Assembly (NCBI RefSeq): GCF_047675955.1
Contig: NC_132925.1
Location: 22,406,688-22,470,687 of the forward strand
Origin: Chlorocebus sabaeus
Taxonomy: Eukaryota > Chordata > Mammalia > Primates > Cercopithecidae
Direction: 5' to 3'
Length of the DNA: 64,000 bases
Both the position numbers and the translations under genes were made by a program. Position 1 is the first letter of the stretch. The number at the start of each line of letters is the position of its first letter. The notes under the pieces were generated by a model. That model was given only the letters and a program-made list of their open reading frames with translations. It was not told the origin of the DNA and made no database searches. Below are positions 44,577-57,103 of this stretch, one piece after another.

Positions 44577-44868
44577 ATTTGTTTGAGATGGAGTCTCACT
44601 CTGTCTCACAGGCTAGAATGCAGTGGTGCAATCTTGGCTCACTGCAACCTCCGCCTCCCAGGTTCAAGTGATTTTACTGCCTCAGCCTCCCAAGTAGCTG
44701 GGATAACAGGCACACACCACCATGCACAGCAAGTTTTTGTATTTGTAGTAGAGACGGGGTTTCACTAGGTTGGACCAGGCTGGTCTCGAACTCCTGATCT
44801 CAGGTGATCCACCTGCCTCGGCCTCCCAAAGTGCTGGGATTACACGTGTGAGCTATTGTGCCCGGCCA
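44577..44868 (-). mobile_element. Alu SINE, full length, antisense
   Basis: A complete reverse-complement Alu with a short TTTATTTG tail. Flanks ARAGCASTGAATTTT (44561-44575 and about 44871-44884) fit a target duplication. Confidence 0.95.
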
Positions 44869-44885
44869 CAAAGCACTGAATTTTA

Positions 44886-46829
44886 AAAGCTATGTCATGG
44901 TTTCTGCTGTGCCTGTTTTGAATAATCCATATCTTTGAGTTTGGCCTATAGCATATTTGTTTCTAATCCCAATCCATTCTGAAACAAAATTATCTACGAA
45001 TAGTATGATATTCATTAATGCCCCAAATGACTTACATATGCAGTAAAATTATATCTTTCTCAGCAGTTAGAATATAAATCAAGGGCAACAGTAAAAATCA
45101 TATACGATCAACGTTGCCCTTGAAATGTCCCATCAAGTATACCACTACCTGAATAGTTTTCATACAGCTAATTTTCCTTGTTGTTTCTTGGAATGAGCAT
45201 CAGATTAAACATCTGGCTTATTTTTAGGAGTCATATGATACAAACAAACAAGCAAAGTGTAGCAACTGTAAACACTGGAATTAGAATAAGCATGGAGCAC
45301 GTGCACAATGTAGACCTACAGAACTAACACTAATCGAGGAAAGAGTGAGTCTTTCCTCTCATGTAATTATTGCTCTGGGCTATTGACTTACTGACTTAGA
45401 TAGTGACAGGATTCACTGCTTTATTTAAATATTTGTTCTTTTTCCCTCTTTTGTTTCAAAGTTCTTAGAAGTGAATCACCCAAGTTAAGTGTGTAAATAT
45501 CACCAGTCTGCTGTGTGTGTTTGCTTTTCGGCCCCCGAAACAATTCTTTCTCTCAACAAGTGCTAAGTATAATTTAAGGATTCCTCCCATCAACTATACA
45601 CACTTATACCAGAATTTTCAGCTTGACGCTGAGCTATATCCATTGCTGAGATGCACGCAGGTCTGGGCAGAAGCCCACTTGCAAAGTAGGTAAAAGGGAT
45701 CCTAGGACAGAAGTCTGCACAGAAAGAAGTTTTGCTAAGCTATACAATATTCCTTTTGTTTTGTACTCAAAACTCCAAAAACCATGAAAACAAAGATTTT
45801 TCCAATGTCTTCTGCAAACACATTTGATGGCAAAGCCTTAAGTGAACTTAAGTGAGCATGCATACCTCCTCAGACTCTCCATTTGACCCTCTGGAATATT
45901 CATAGGTTTCACTGCAGACTGTTGGAGTGTTTGATTATAGGAGCTAGCCTACAACCTCCTGGGGCCTTTATGCAATACATGTTTTTCAGACTGTGCTACC
46001 TTTTTAAAATTGAAACAATTCTGAATTCTAAAACACATCTGACATTCAGCAAAGGGATTACAGATTTGAAGCATTTGGCCATGCACAGTTTGCACTGTTT
46101 TCTACTAACTTGATTTACTGTAGGCCCTAGGTTTGTAGTTTTGAACCTGCTTGTTGTCTTAATCTCTGACATGACCTTTTGATTTATGCTAAAGTTTACA
46201 GTTATTGAAAGGGCTAAATGAGAGTGTTTATACTTCTGATTTCTCCTCTGTACATAAAATCCCTAAATAGAAAGATTTTTGATTAAATGAAAATTTTTGA
46301 TTGCTGTCTTTGGCCTTCCTTGGTACCTTAAGTTTGAAAAAGCAGTAAAAGCAACTCAACTGTTTAGCAAAGGTAAATAATAATAGTAGGTGATTGGGGT
46401 ATGTTTGGAGAACTAAGGGGCACTGGAGATGTGTATTTGCCATAGAGTGACATGAAGTTAACAGACTCTTTGTCACTGAGATAGCCGTCATGGCTATAAC
46501 TCGCTGAGAAGCAGAGAGAAACACCCTCTGCTGTCCAGTATTTCAAAGCCCTTTATTGCTTTATTTGTTTAGAGGTGCATCAGGTAAATGGAGTGCTTAT
46601 AATTGTAGGTGTAGTACCAGCTATTAAAGCAAATATATTTACAGCCCCTGTAATTATGGTTCAGTAAAAGTTGTTCTGGATGGCTCAACAGGACTCCTCC
46701 TTGGGTAATATGTTTAGTTTTGTATCTTCTCCAATGATGCAGAACAACTTATAGTCAAACATTTTCTCCTGAGCCTTCATTTCTGGCATGACCTTCTTCT
46801 CTTTGAAGTCCAAAAAGAAAAAAAAAAAA

Positions 46830-46862
<33 letters not shown>

Positions 46863-47929
46863 ACACACACACATATAGAGAGAGAACATATATAGAGTGA
46901 CAGACAAATGTAATGTGCTCCAGGAACTTACTGATTTATTGACCAATAGTAGCTTTAAAAAAATCTATAATACAAAGGCTAATGAAAGAAGGAAGACACT
47001 GTAAGGATAATGTTAAATAAAGTATTTGTTTAGGCATGATGTTAGAATTCCTACCCTGATGCCTTTTAGTGTTGGATATTCTTGCACAAATTTTTCTACC
47101 TAAGAATTTATGTAGGAAAACATGGCGATAGATGCTGTTTAGCAGAAATATTGTAGTACAGCTTTCTCTTTGGTGACAACCTGAGTCTTCTCTTGGGAGT
47201 GTTTTAACTCTTACTTAATTAGGTCACCTTTGGGCAAAGTGAGTTTCAAGCAAATTGAAAGGTTTCTAAATTCTCTCAGATCACCTGAATACCATTTAGT
47301 GTCCTGGTATGTTAATTTGCCAAATGAAACCCCAGGGAAGGAAAATAATTAAGCCCATAAATAAACAAAATAAATAAATGCTTACTTATAAATGAGAATA
47401 TCCTATATTTGTGTAAGATCTTTGCTTGCTTTATGGAATAGGACATAAAATATTTGATGAAACTAAGTTTCCATTACAATTCTATAAGTTTTTTCCCAAA
47501 ATTCATTTTATTTTTCTCCACAACAGCTCCATAGGTTATAAGGTCATTAGGAGAAATATTTTATCTCTCTCTTGCAACTGCTTATAATGATTAATATGGT
47601 GCTTTGAATAAATGGTGGATATCTGCATTATTTTGGAACAGTAAATGCTTCATCTTATTCAACCCAGAGATTCTGGAGTCAAGTGAGAAACAGAAATATA
47701 ACTAATATGCCTCATGGAATTGTTTAGCCATTTAAAGCAGTAGAAATTTGTGTTTTTCACCATTCCCAAACCCTTCTCCAATGGAAAATTGTTTCTTCTT
47801 TTTATCATGTGGTACAACATGTCTACTAATTAGGTTACCACCAGTTTTTGACTTTAGGATTATGCCTTATACTTCTCCAAATGTCAAAATATGGAAAGAG
47901 AGTCATTAAACTCCTTCGTCTAGCCATGT
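44886..47929. other. 3-kb unique interval with one composite microsatellite
   Basis: No gene and no interspersed repeat recognised. Open frames of 60-98 codons (45883-46113 plus; 46228-46524 and 46364-46546 minus, overlapping) look fortuitous. Confidence 0.5.
46818..46886. repeat. composite (A)n(TA)n(CA)n(GA)n microsatellite
   Basis: An A-run, about 30 bp of TA units with one slip, CA units and GA units in series. A reverse-strand frame runs through it and means nothing. Confidence 0.95.
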
Positions 47930-48041
47930 TTGAATTCCACTCTTGGGCTTCCTGGTTATATGACTCAATAAATTCCCTTTTACTTAAGCTGGTTTCAGTT
48001 AAGTTTAATTTGCGTGTAACTTAAAGTATCCTGACTAATAA
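47930..48041 (+). mobile_element. MLT1-type LTR 3' end fragment
   Basis: GACTCAATAAATTCCCTTTTACTTAAGCTGGTTTCAG and TATCCTGACTAATAAA match the 3' end pattern of ancient MaLR/ERV-L LTRs, like the fragment at 17996-18076. Confidence 0.55.
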
Positions 48042-49667
48042 ATTTTGCATATTTGGAAATGCAAAATGGCTCAATAGAAATAGATTTTTTTCCTAGAAAT
48101 CTTGTCTGTTTTTTCAGAAACTTACGTAAGGTAAAAGATGATACTTTGTATGTAGATTCATAGATTACTCAGTATAACTGAGAAATGTGAAGTGAAATGT
48201 TTTAGTGATATTCAGCAATTGCATAGCTAATAAAACAGCAATAGAAAATTTGCATATTCTCTTACAGTGATAGAAGGATTCAATGTAAAGTACACTTTAA
48301 GGAAGAACATCTATGTACAATGATGGCATATTTGCTCACTGAATCAAATATTACCAATAAAGACTTAGCAAAACATTGACTTTTATTCTCACTTATAAAA
48401 TACATTTTATTTTTCCTGCCCATTTAATTTTATGTCCACACAAAATTCACCTTGATTCTTCTTTTTGCTTTCATCTGTTGCAAAGAAAAATCTTTCTACA
48501 GATGTTATGCCTACTTCAGATTTCAGAGTAAAATTAAAAAAAAGTAAGCTCTCTGTTTTAGTTTCCAAAAGATGATTTTGATTTGCCTTCTGTTTCTAGA
48601 TGTACCCTGCAAGGAAAAAGCCAGACTGCGTTTGTTTTTTCTTCCAGATCTTGAACACAAACCATTCTCTTCTTTTCTTTCTCTCTCCTTCTCTCAATGC
48701 ACAGTCATTCATTTCCTTCTTTGAAGTGGAAATGTGCTTACCACCTTTCCAATTTTTATTATTTTGAGACACATTTTATGTTAGCAGGCATGCACAATTT
48801 TAAAATCAGACACAGATATTAATTTCTCATATCTGGCAAGTCAGGTAAAAATTTGTAAACCAAATGTTTATAAATTACAAAGTTACTTTTAGGACCCTCA
48901 TTATTATCAATCACCATATTGCCATAACTATTTTGTATGTTCCCCCCAAATAGCATTGCTTTTGATGAATGCAGTGTGATTCGGAGTGCTCCCAATACAC
49001 AGTCCTTTGACAGTTTTTGTTTTTTTAACACTGGCAAGCATGCAGCAGATTTTAAGATATATTAAAAGATGTTTGTCATATCTAGTATCTAATACATGTA
49101 ATCAAACAAAGGCTTTTTTCAAGCCCATTCAGAAGATTCATTTTATAGGCACAAGATTATGGTAATTTATCATTCATGTTATTCTCTGGATGGTGTGGTT
49201 TTGGTTCAGGCAAAGATTTGCATGCCGCTGTCCCTGCTCAGTGTTCATCTGCTAGCTAGTGTCCTACCTAAGATTAAATTTATGCATTTGGTTTTGGTTC
49301 AAGGTTTCTTGTTCCCGCTGGCAAACACAGATGCTCCTTAATTCCTCTCCACCTGAATGTGCATAGAATATAATTATGACAGGAGCTAACATTATCTAAA
49401 ATGCATTTCCGTTTATGCTTGTAGACCAAGGTCAGAACAATTAATCTGAAAGATGGAAGCACCACAGATTATGCCAAACAATATTTTCCCAAGGAATGCG
49501 ATGCTATATGTCACAAATAGGTAAAATATTCATGCAAATTCTCTGCTGGCCTCTCTGTCAACACAGGTTTACTGTCACTAAATATGAAGTTTACAAAATA
49601 GACTGCAGGGAATGCAGATGTTTCTAGTGGTGAGTATTTCGTGCATATGTTGTAATAATATTGTGAG
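48042..49667. other. unique non-coding DNA
   Basis: No gene or clear repeat seen. Confidence 0.5.
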
Positions 49668-49750
49668 GGTTAATTTTATGTGTCAACTTGACTGGGCTGT
49701 GGAGTGCCTGGATGTGGGGAAGTCCCGTGTCTGTTGTAAACATCCTGAAT
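49668..49750 (+). mobile_element. possible LTR 5' fragment
   Basis: GGTTAATTTTATGTGTCAACTTGACTGGGCTGTGGAGTGCC is a phrase common to a family of ancient LTR-like repeats; only its beginning is left. Family not assigned. Confidence 0.45.
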
Positions 49751-52099
49751 AGCAGGTATGCTGATGTTAAATAATATCATGTTTAGTGTTCCCCGCCCCC
49801 CTGCACTGTTGCCCAGGCAACTTGTGATATTCAGACAGCACTGCTGGACCATTAAACTTCTCTAGGTGAAGTCTGGCCCTGTAGGTTGGTGAATCCATAA
49901 AGGCTCAGGACACTAGGGTCCTGACACGACATCACTTTCAAAGGAAATCTTGTGACTCTGATGTTAGAAAGGTAACTTGTTTTTTTTTTAAGAAAACAAA
50001 AATAATGTGCCACTTATTTATTTTAAAACATTAAACTAACATTTTTTTAACAAATCAATAATTAAAGAAAGAGCTCTATTAAAACTACTTTCCTTTAGCT
50101 TCAAGCTTTCTGAGAACCAGGTAGAACCAATTAAAAAAAATCATGGCAAATACTCGGGAAATGTTGATGAGCTAGCACATTTCAAGCATGCTATTGCTAA
50201 AACGTCATTGCTGCTGTCAAAAGATGAAATTACAATAAATTTAGTTATAGATTTAATTGGCTTTTGTTTGTGATTCATGACTCAGAGTAGCCTCCATTCT
50301 GCAAAATACAATGAGGAATCCCAATGGACAATGGCAGAATGGTGAGTTTTGTAAGAAAGGAGCAAGAAAACAGAACAATAGAAAAAAAGCTGATTGGTTA
50401 ACCTCAGGTTACTTAGTTTTCATTTTTTGTTTTTTGTTTTTGTAAGGTTTAAAACAGAGGCAGCTTGCTTACCACACATTTCAAGTAGACTGAAATGTTC
50501 TGTTTTCAGAAAAAACGGGTCTGTTGGGGGATCTATGTGCTTCCTTAGTTTTATTATCTGGCATGTAGCATGAGTGACTTCATTTTAGTTTGACCTAGTT
50601 TACTGGGGCCGAGTGTATAAAGGCCAGACTAAAACAATGGTCTTCTGTAATTTTGTTGAACACTGCTGTTTGGAGCTGGAGCTGGCTTGGGAATCTCTTC
50701 CAACTCCCAATTATCTCTCTCTCACCAGGAAAAACACCCATTGCTTGTGTTACTGTGGGAGGTAACGCAAATATGGGAGGTATACTCATTTGCATGAGAG
50801 TCTTCCGTAACCCTCTGTTGGCTATAACTTAGGGTTAAAACCAACTGACAATTAAGCTATCAGGGTAATAATCATTTGGCGGAATTGAAGTCTAACACTG
50901 TAAACTGTCTTTGTCTTTGACAAAGTCACATAAACAATCAGTGGTAGAAAAGGCCAGTCTTGTTAGACCCTGGGCCTTTCATTATTGCTGTTCTCTATTA
51001 CTCCTAGTGTCACTTATTACTTCATTCTTTGGGGCACAGGAGTCAGGGCTGTAGACAGCAAACTCCGGTGACCTGGTGACTCTACTTTGACAGTAAGCAG
51101 CAACTGTGTTCTTTGAACTAATCAGCTCAATATAAATTTTCCTGTTGTATAGACATGATCTAAAAGGCATACATATTCTGGAATTTGAAGATATTTGTAT
51201 CAGTGTAAAACCATGGTTTAAAAGTTAATTTTAAAAGCTATGGCCTATGTAGGCTGGATTCTGAGATTCGAGTTTTATTTTCAGGTGAAGTCTTTGTTTA
51301 AAAAGCAGGTGTATCATCAGAAAAAAAAAAATGCTTATATCAAAGAGCAGAGGAATTTGATCCTGTGAGTGATCATTGCTCTGGGACCATTTTATGCAAA
51401 TCAATCTGTAAACATTTAGCAGTTAGACAGCTGATGGGAGGGGGAAGATTGAAGAAAATTAGTCAGGTGGAGAGCAAGAAAATTGCTCCGTCTGATTAGA
51501 AAAAGATAATAATGGTGTTTTCACACAGACCAGCAGCATCGTGGTGTTTCTTCATTTCATTTATCTTTCATTTCTGCTTGCTTTGAGGTGAGGGTGGGGA
51601 GTCTGAGGACTGTGGGATGGCTACACAATGTGGTAAAAGTGATCAGAAAGAGTAAGGCAATGGAATACATTTCAGATTAAGACATGGCTATTCAGGTCTC
51701 TCATTAAAGAGATGATCAAAAGCTGGAAATATAATTGTATGACTTTTCGCCCAAAGCCCATTGGAGTTTTCATAGCTACCAACAAATCGTGGTTGAAAGA
51801 GGTATTCCACCAACGTCTTAGGGAAACCAAGGGCTACTTCCTGACGTATTTAAGAAATTTTTCTTCTAAATTTTAGGTCATAAATATGTACCTTAAAAAA
51901 AGTATAGTGTTAAAGACTAGTGATTAGCTATATTTAGTATTTTTCTTATTTATGTAATTAGAGTTTAAGTTTACTTGAGTTGAAACTGAAACAATAACTA
52001 TATTTTACTTAATTGTACCTGAGTTTGGAACATGAAACCATAATTAAACAAACTGTGGCTGAAATGTACATTTATTCTAACAAATCTAAAATTTAAAAA
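49751..52099. other. 2.3-kb unique interval
   Basis: No gene or interspersed repeat recognised. It includes a short C-rich patch (about 49790-49802) and an octamer motif ATTTGCAT at 50788-50795, neither sufficient to call a regulatory element. Confidence 0.5.
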
Positions 52100-52395
52100 T
52101 AATGGTGAGTGTGATAGCACTGTTCTGTAGCTTCACATTGATGATGGCCACATATATCTGCACTTGTGATAAAATTGCATTAAACTGAACACATACACAC
52201 ACGTACTTACAACTTGTGAAATCAGAATAAAGTCAGTGAATTGTATCAGTGTCAATTTCCTGACTGACTGTGCTATAGATATGCAAGATGTTCTGCTGGG
52301 AGAAATGGGGCAAAGTGCTCACCAGTGAGCTCTCTGCATTATTTTTTAAAATTGCGTGTGAAGCTACAATTATCTCAAAATTAAAAGTTACAATA
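52100..52395 (+). mobile_element. L1M 3' end
   Basis: Sense L1M 3' UTR text: TTGTGATAAAATTGCATTAAACTG, TGTGAAATCAGAATAAAGTCAGTG, GTCAATTTCCTGACTG and the end CTACAATTATCTCAAAATTAAAAGTTA. Only the terminal about 300 bp is present, a strongly 5'-truncated copy. Confidence 0.8.
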
Positions 52396-52581
52396 CATGG
52401 TGAACATCGTGAAATACATTGCTCTTTATATTTTTACTGTCTTACAAATTGATATTTAAGCATTGTAAAAGCTAATACTTTTGAAACTACTCTGATAAAT
52501 TATGAAAGAATTCAGAATCAGCAATTTTTTTACAAAGCAGAAAGTGATAGACTTTTACTTACATGCCGTCTATTCATGGTC
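52396..52581. other. unique DNA between two retroelements
   Basis: Nothing recognised. Confidence 0.4.
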
Positions 52582-52976
52582 CTTACTTTAGTCCATCTTC
52601 TGCTGGTATAACAAAATATCATAGACGAGGTAATTAAGAAAGAATAGAAGTTTATTTGGCTTATTGATCTGGAGGCTGGGAAGTCTAAGATCAATGGGCT
52701 GCGTCTGGTGAGGGCCTTCTTGCTGTATCATACTGCTATGAAAGGCATCACATGGTGCAAGTGGGAAACAGAAGGAGGAAATCAGGCTGAACTTATGCTC
52801 TTATCAGGAGCCCACTTCCACAATCACTAACTCATTCTTAAGATAATAGCATTAATCCATTAATGAGGACAGGCTCTTCATGCTTAATCATGTCTTAAAC
52901 ATCCCACTTTTTAATACTGACACAATGGCAATTAAAGTTCAAAATGAGTTTTGGAGGGGACATCCATACTAGAACA
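52582..52976 (-). mobile_element. MLT1A-type MaLR solo LTR, antisense
   Basis: The reverse complement of the same pattern as 14646-15009: GCTGGTATAACAAAATATC, TGGAGGCTGGGAAGTCTAAG, CTGGTGAGGGCCTTCTTGCTG, TAATACTGACACAATGGC and AATGAGTTTTGGAGGGGACATCC. No internal region. Confidence 0.88.
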
Positions 52977-53184
52977 GCTCTAAGAGAAAAATCTTGAATT
53001 ATTATTTTGTTCATGCACTGTGGTCATAAAATTGCCAGCATGTAACTAGTATAAATTATTTAAAATTAATTCAACAGGACAGAGAAGCAGAAGACAATGT
53101 GGTTTATACTAATATCTACTATAACAGTTACTAAAATAGTGTATCATTTTCAAGACTTTTGCTGAATGAGTGGATTATAGTTGC

Positions 53185-53390
53185 TCTTGCTTAGGGAAGT
53201 GGAGGGGTCACTATGTGAGATATTAATTTGATTCACTCTTGTAACAATGTTACTGTACAGTATGTATATCTCATACAATCATGTTTTATTAAGTATACAC
53301 AATAAAATTTGTTTTAAAAAATTATATTGTACAATGATAGATACATATAATTTTGATTTGTTGATAAATAAATAAATAAATAAAATTTAA
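53185..53390 (+). mobile_element. second L1M 3' end with (TAAA)n tail
   Basis: CACTATGTGAGATATTAATTTG, TGTACAGTATGTATATC, CATGTTTTATTAAGTATACAC resembles the L1M 3' UTR ('gtgaggtgatggatatgttaatt… caatgtatacatat…'). It ends in AAAT units at about 53363-53386. Confidence 0.6.
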
Positions 53391-54247
53391 AAGAGACCTA
53401 CTATGAACATATGAGGAAAACCACATCCTTTGATCATGCATGTAGACAAGTCAGTTTGAGCAAAAACATTAAAAATTTTAGAGCATATTGAAACATATTT
53501 TCCCAAATAATTATCAAATATGTAGATAAATTTTAAAAACTACAAACTAGAATGTATTTACTTATTTTTCTTTTACTATGTCAAATGATGGTTGACTATG
53601 TGGAATGTTAAAAATTAGTTAAAATAAACTAAGCAACTTGATTTCTTAATTCTTAAAGATCCTTACAAAATACGAATCTATCATTTTTGAACATGCATTC
53701 AACTATTTTGAATGGCTTCAGTTTAGTGCTGTGCCAGGTGACAAAGATACAATAGTAAAAATAAAAAATGGGGCTGACCTTAATGGAGACTTCCATCCAG
53801 CTGAGAACTTTTTGAAACAATAATGCTATAATAAAATTTATTGCTAACTAGTAGTGACAGATTTGGTGCTAATTACTCTATATGTATGTTTTCCATTAAC
53901 ACTCACCATAAACTTTCAAGAAAACCCTAGGAGGAAGGTTTATTTGATAAAGGAAGATTTCAAATGTGATAGAATGAGTTAGAACTTGGAAGAACCCAAC
54001 ATTATAATCGATTCCATTGATAAATTATAAAGAGGAATATTAATTTAAACTTAAAGCAAAAAATAATTATTATTTGAACTGTAAAAGAGAAGCATTGCAT
54101 AGGCTGACCTATACAGCAGGGAAATATGATGCTAGTGTACTGCTTTATGTTTCAGGGAAAAAAAGTTGTAGTCATATTAATGAAAACAGTTTACTGGTAC
54201 TCACCTTTTAAGTAGACTAACATAAATTATGTTTTTAAAATGAAAAA
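53391..54247. other. unique DNA with a possible MIR at 53855-53965
   Basis: TATGTATGTTTTCCATTAACACTCACCATAAACTTTCAAG could be a decayed sense MIR core; not clear enough for its own entry. No gene seen. Confidence 0.4.
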
Positions 54248-54254
54248 GATTATG

Positions 54255-54537
54255 GGCTGGGCGCATTGGCTCACACCTGTAATCCCAGCACTTTGCGGGG
54301 CAGAGGCAAGCAGATCACGAGGTAAGGAGATCCAGACCATCCTGGCCAACATGGTGAAACTCCGCCTCTAATTAAAAAAAAAAAAAATTAGCTGGGTGTA
54401 GTGTTGCACACCTGTAAGTAATCCCACCTACTCAGGAGGTTGAAGCAGGAGAATCGCTTGAACCCGGGAGGTGGAGATTGCAGTGAGCTGAGATTGCACC
54501 ACTGCACTCCAGCCTGGCGACAGAGTGAGACTCCGTC

Positions 54538-54573
<36 letters not shown>

Positions 54574-54602
54574 TGTGTGTGTGTGTATATATATATATAT
54601 AT
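54255..54602 (+). mobile_element. Alu SINE, full length, tail grown into a microsatellite
   Basis: A complete Alu (GGCTGGGCGC to GACTCCGTCTTA) with an expanded A-run in the linker. The target duplication GATTATGGG at 54248-54256 and 54603-54611 encloses the whole AT/GT repeat, so the microsatellite is part of the inserted tail. The duplication overlaps the first bases of the Alu by two. Confidence 0.96.
54540..54602. repeat. (A)18(TA)n(TG)n(TA)n microsatellite
   Basis: An A-run, about eight TA, about seven TG, then about eight TA. It lies inside the Alu target duplication. The long TA/TG purine-pyrimidine alternation could be unstable. Confidence 0.97.
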
Positions 54603-54611
54603 GATTATGGG

Positions 54612-55589
54612 AGAAAATATAAAGAACAGCACAGAGTTACAGTTGCTGGAGGCTGAGAGGTAACAGGGAGTTAGGAAAGATACAGAGAAGGAATATCAAG
54701 ATGGACCTCTGATGGTTGATGGAACAAGGAATGATTTAAGGATATTTGAGATTGAAGAGATCATTTCCACCAAAGAAGAGCATATACTTTATGTAAGGAT
54801 GGATTCTAAAATAAAATAAGACTTTGAAGCAGATAGTTCATATTGGATATATTGTGCAAAATCAGATTTCTGGTCCAAAAATGAAGATTTGGATATTTGT
54901 AAATATATAGAGTAAAATAAGTAGCTTCATGACTGTCAAACCTTAGATGTATACCAAGATTGTGATTTTTACCCATGTAATTCTCCACATTTTCAGGCAA
55001 TGAATCCTGCCTAAGTCTTCCAGTCTGCATGCAGCCAAACTTTATTCCCAATTTTTGTTCTTAGAAGTCATGATACTGATTGCTAGTCAACACCCAGCCC
55101 TTCTCAATCCTGTCCATCATCTTGACCTAGTGCCATAGAAATCTAATCCTTGAAAACCTCAATCTTGATTCCTGTTAAGAACACATGCTTCTTTCACTGT
55201 GCATGGTGTACATGGTCCTCACTAAGAGATTATAGTTTGTAAGCATTTTACTTGCTGAAAACCACCAACACAACAAAGTACTGTGGTAGCAATGCAATAC
55301 CTGGAAAGAAAATGATTCCCAATTTAGACCTAGTGAAGTATTGAGAAATTCTTAAAAATAATTGTTGATCTGAGGTAATTTGTTTTACCGGAGTAGACTT
55401 GCAACATAAAGCACATTATTTCTGCATCTGTTATAGACATCATGTTTGTTTAAAAGCATTTAGGCAGTAACAGTTTTGCTAAATAAGGCAGGTATGTAAG
55501 AGGCAAAACTTCAGAGATGGCAATGGTAATGATTTTGTTTTAAAAGCTGTCTCAGAGAGGGAGTCACACCTCCAGTTTGCTTTCCTGTG
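54612..55589. other. unique non-coding DNA
   Basis: No gene or clear repeat seen. Confidence 0.5.
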
Positions 55590-55705
55590 AGGTTTAAAGG
55601 AAAGAGCATGGGCTTAGATATTAGCAGCAAAACTGGAACAGGCACCCAGGGAATTACCTCAGGCTGTTTCAGTTTGCTCGACTGCAGAATGAAGATCTAC
55701 TATCA
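55590..55705 (-). mobile_element. MIR-like SINE, antisense (weak)
   Basis: GGAAAGAGCATGGGCTTAGATATTAG and CAGTTTGCTCGACTGCAGAATGAAGAT fit a diverged reverse-complement MIR. Confidence 0.5.
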
Positions 55706-55744
55706 TCATTCACTGAATGGCCAACAACATGTTTGAACACCGAG

Positions 55745-55978
55745 CAGTAACAGCTAGCATGTACTGGACACTTACTGTCTGGCAGCCTCTGTACTAAGTC
55801 ATGAATCTCATCTGATTCTTCCAATTATTAGAATCCCCATTTTAAATAGGAGGACTTTGAGCATTGAAGGTCACAGAGGTCCTAGTTCATTGTTAGGCTA
55901 AGTAGTAGAAAAGAGATAGAAACATATGTATTTTCAGTTCCAAAGTCCTCATGCTTAAAATGCTATCCAAGATAGCCA
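55745..55978 (+). mobile_element. MIR SINE
   Basis: AGCATGTACTGGACACTTACTGTCTGGCAGCCTCTGTACTAAG, ATCCCCATTTTAAATAGGAGGAC and TCACAGAGGTCCTAGTTC follow MIR in sense, with good coverage. Confidence 0.9.
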
Positions 55979-56006
55979 CTTTATGTGAACTCAAAAGTTC
56001 CCACAG

Positions 56007-56297
56007 TCCAGATGTAGTGACTCATGCCTGTAATCCCAGCACTTTGGGAGTCTGAGGCAGGAGGGTTGCTTGAGCCCAGGAGTTTAAGACCAGCTTGGGC
56101 AACATACAGAGACCTTGTCTCTACAAAACATAAATAAAATGAAATAAAATAAACTGGGTATGGGGTGCACACCTGTAGTTCCAGCTACTCAGGAGGAGGA
56201 GGTGGGAGGACTGTTTGAGCCTGGGAGGTCAAGGCTGTAGTGAGTTTTGATCATACTACTGCATTCTAGCACTCCAGCCTGGGCGATAAAGACCCTG
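56007..56297 (+). mobile_element. Alu SINE, J-like, tailless
   Basis: A diverged Alu with J features (TTGCTTGAGCCCAGGAGTTTAAGACCAGC, GAGTTTTGATCATAC). It is flanked by a perfect 10-bp duplication GTTCCCACAG at 55997-56006 and 56298-56307. The tail is lost, while the linker has grown into TAAAA units. Confidence 0.95.
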
Positions 56298-56559
56298 GTT
56301 CCCACAGCTCAAATATTCTGTTTGTAGCTTTCAATTCCTGTTCCCTGAACCTTGCTGGTGGGGCTCACAGCTACCGTAAGACATTCCAGTCCACATATGT
56401 ACAAAGTGCAAGTTGTAGACTGGGTAACATTATACACATACAGAATCAATCAAGGACATCATAAAATCATAAAAGAGATTGTGAACATGGTAAAAAATGT
56501 GGGAGAGAGTGTTTAGGGTTTTAAGGTATGAATCTTGGAAAAATTTAAGAACTAATAGA

Positions 56560-57103
56560 CAGCTCACTAGAGGAATTAATAGAAGACAACTCGATGGAGA
56601 TGAGTGCTTCTGATTCAGTGCCCCATCATGAGGAAGATTTAGAAGTACCAGAAAACAAATTGACATTATACAATCTGGCAGAAGGATTCCAATTATCTAA
56701 GACTGCTTTTGATGTCTGTTATTGAGACGGTGTCTCGCTCTGTTGTCCAGGCTGGAGTGCAGTGGTGCGATCTCAGCTCACTGTAAGCTGACATGGACTC
56801 TTCTATAATACAGGCACTGAAATTAAACAAACAATGAAAGAAGGATTGGTACTGTGTGGAAACATTTCTAGATAAATGAAAAAGCAAAAGAGTTGGACAA
56901 AAATTATAACATACTTCAGTAAAGTTTTGGCATGTGTGTCTGCATCTCCTGCCTCTGCTTTCACCTCCTCTACCTCTTCCATCTCTACCACCCCTGAGAC
57001 AGTAAGAACAACCCCTCATCTTCCCCCTCTTGCTCAGTCTACTGAACATGAAGATGATGACGATGGACATCTTTATGATCATCTACTTCCACTTAATGAA
57101 TAG
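56560..57103 (+). pseudogene. Tigger-type transposase C-terminal remnant
   Basis: The first part reads …EVPENKLTLYNLAEGFQL (about 56640-56700), the second …DMDSSIIQALKL (about 56788-56823), and the third is an open frame at 56876-57103 ending with the acidic EHEDDDDGHLYDHL and a natural stop. Between them lie the Alu stub, stops and a frame change. The catalytic DDE region should be upstream and is absent. Pogo transposases cut and paste DNA at TA sites; this copy is dead. I read the frames from the DNA and infer the family from the acidic tail, S/T/P-rich stretch and terminus. Confidence 0.7.
56722..56786 (-). mobile_element. Alu 3'-end stub in Tigger
   Basis: ATTGAGACGGTGTCTCGCTC and GCTGGAGTGCAGTGGTGCGATCTCAGCTCACTG are the last 60 bases of Alu in reverse complement, 5'-truncated. 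The Tigger coding text reads on at both sides of it. Confidence 0.85.

Noticed and set aside
50788..50795. Octamer ATTTGCAT
   Set aside because: An 8-bp word occurs by chance about once in 33 kb on either strand; no other promoter feature is close.
54199..54210. Strong reverse-strand donor AAAG|GTGAGTA
   Set aside because: The only acceptor nearby would define a 12-nt exon, and the next sequence is an Alu. Likely chance.
56876..57103. Acidic-tailed 75-codon frame as a small host protein
   Set aside because: It is the end of a Tigger-type transposase, continuous with upstream transposase text across an Alu stub.
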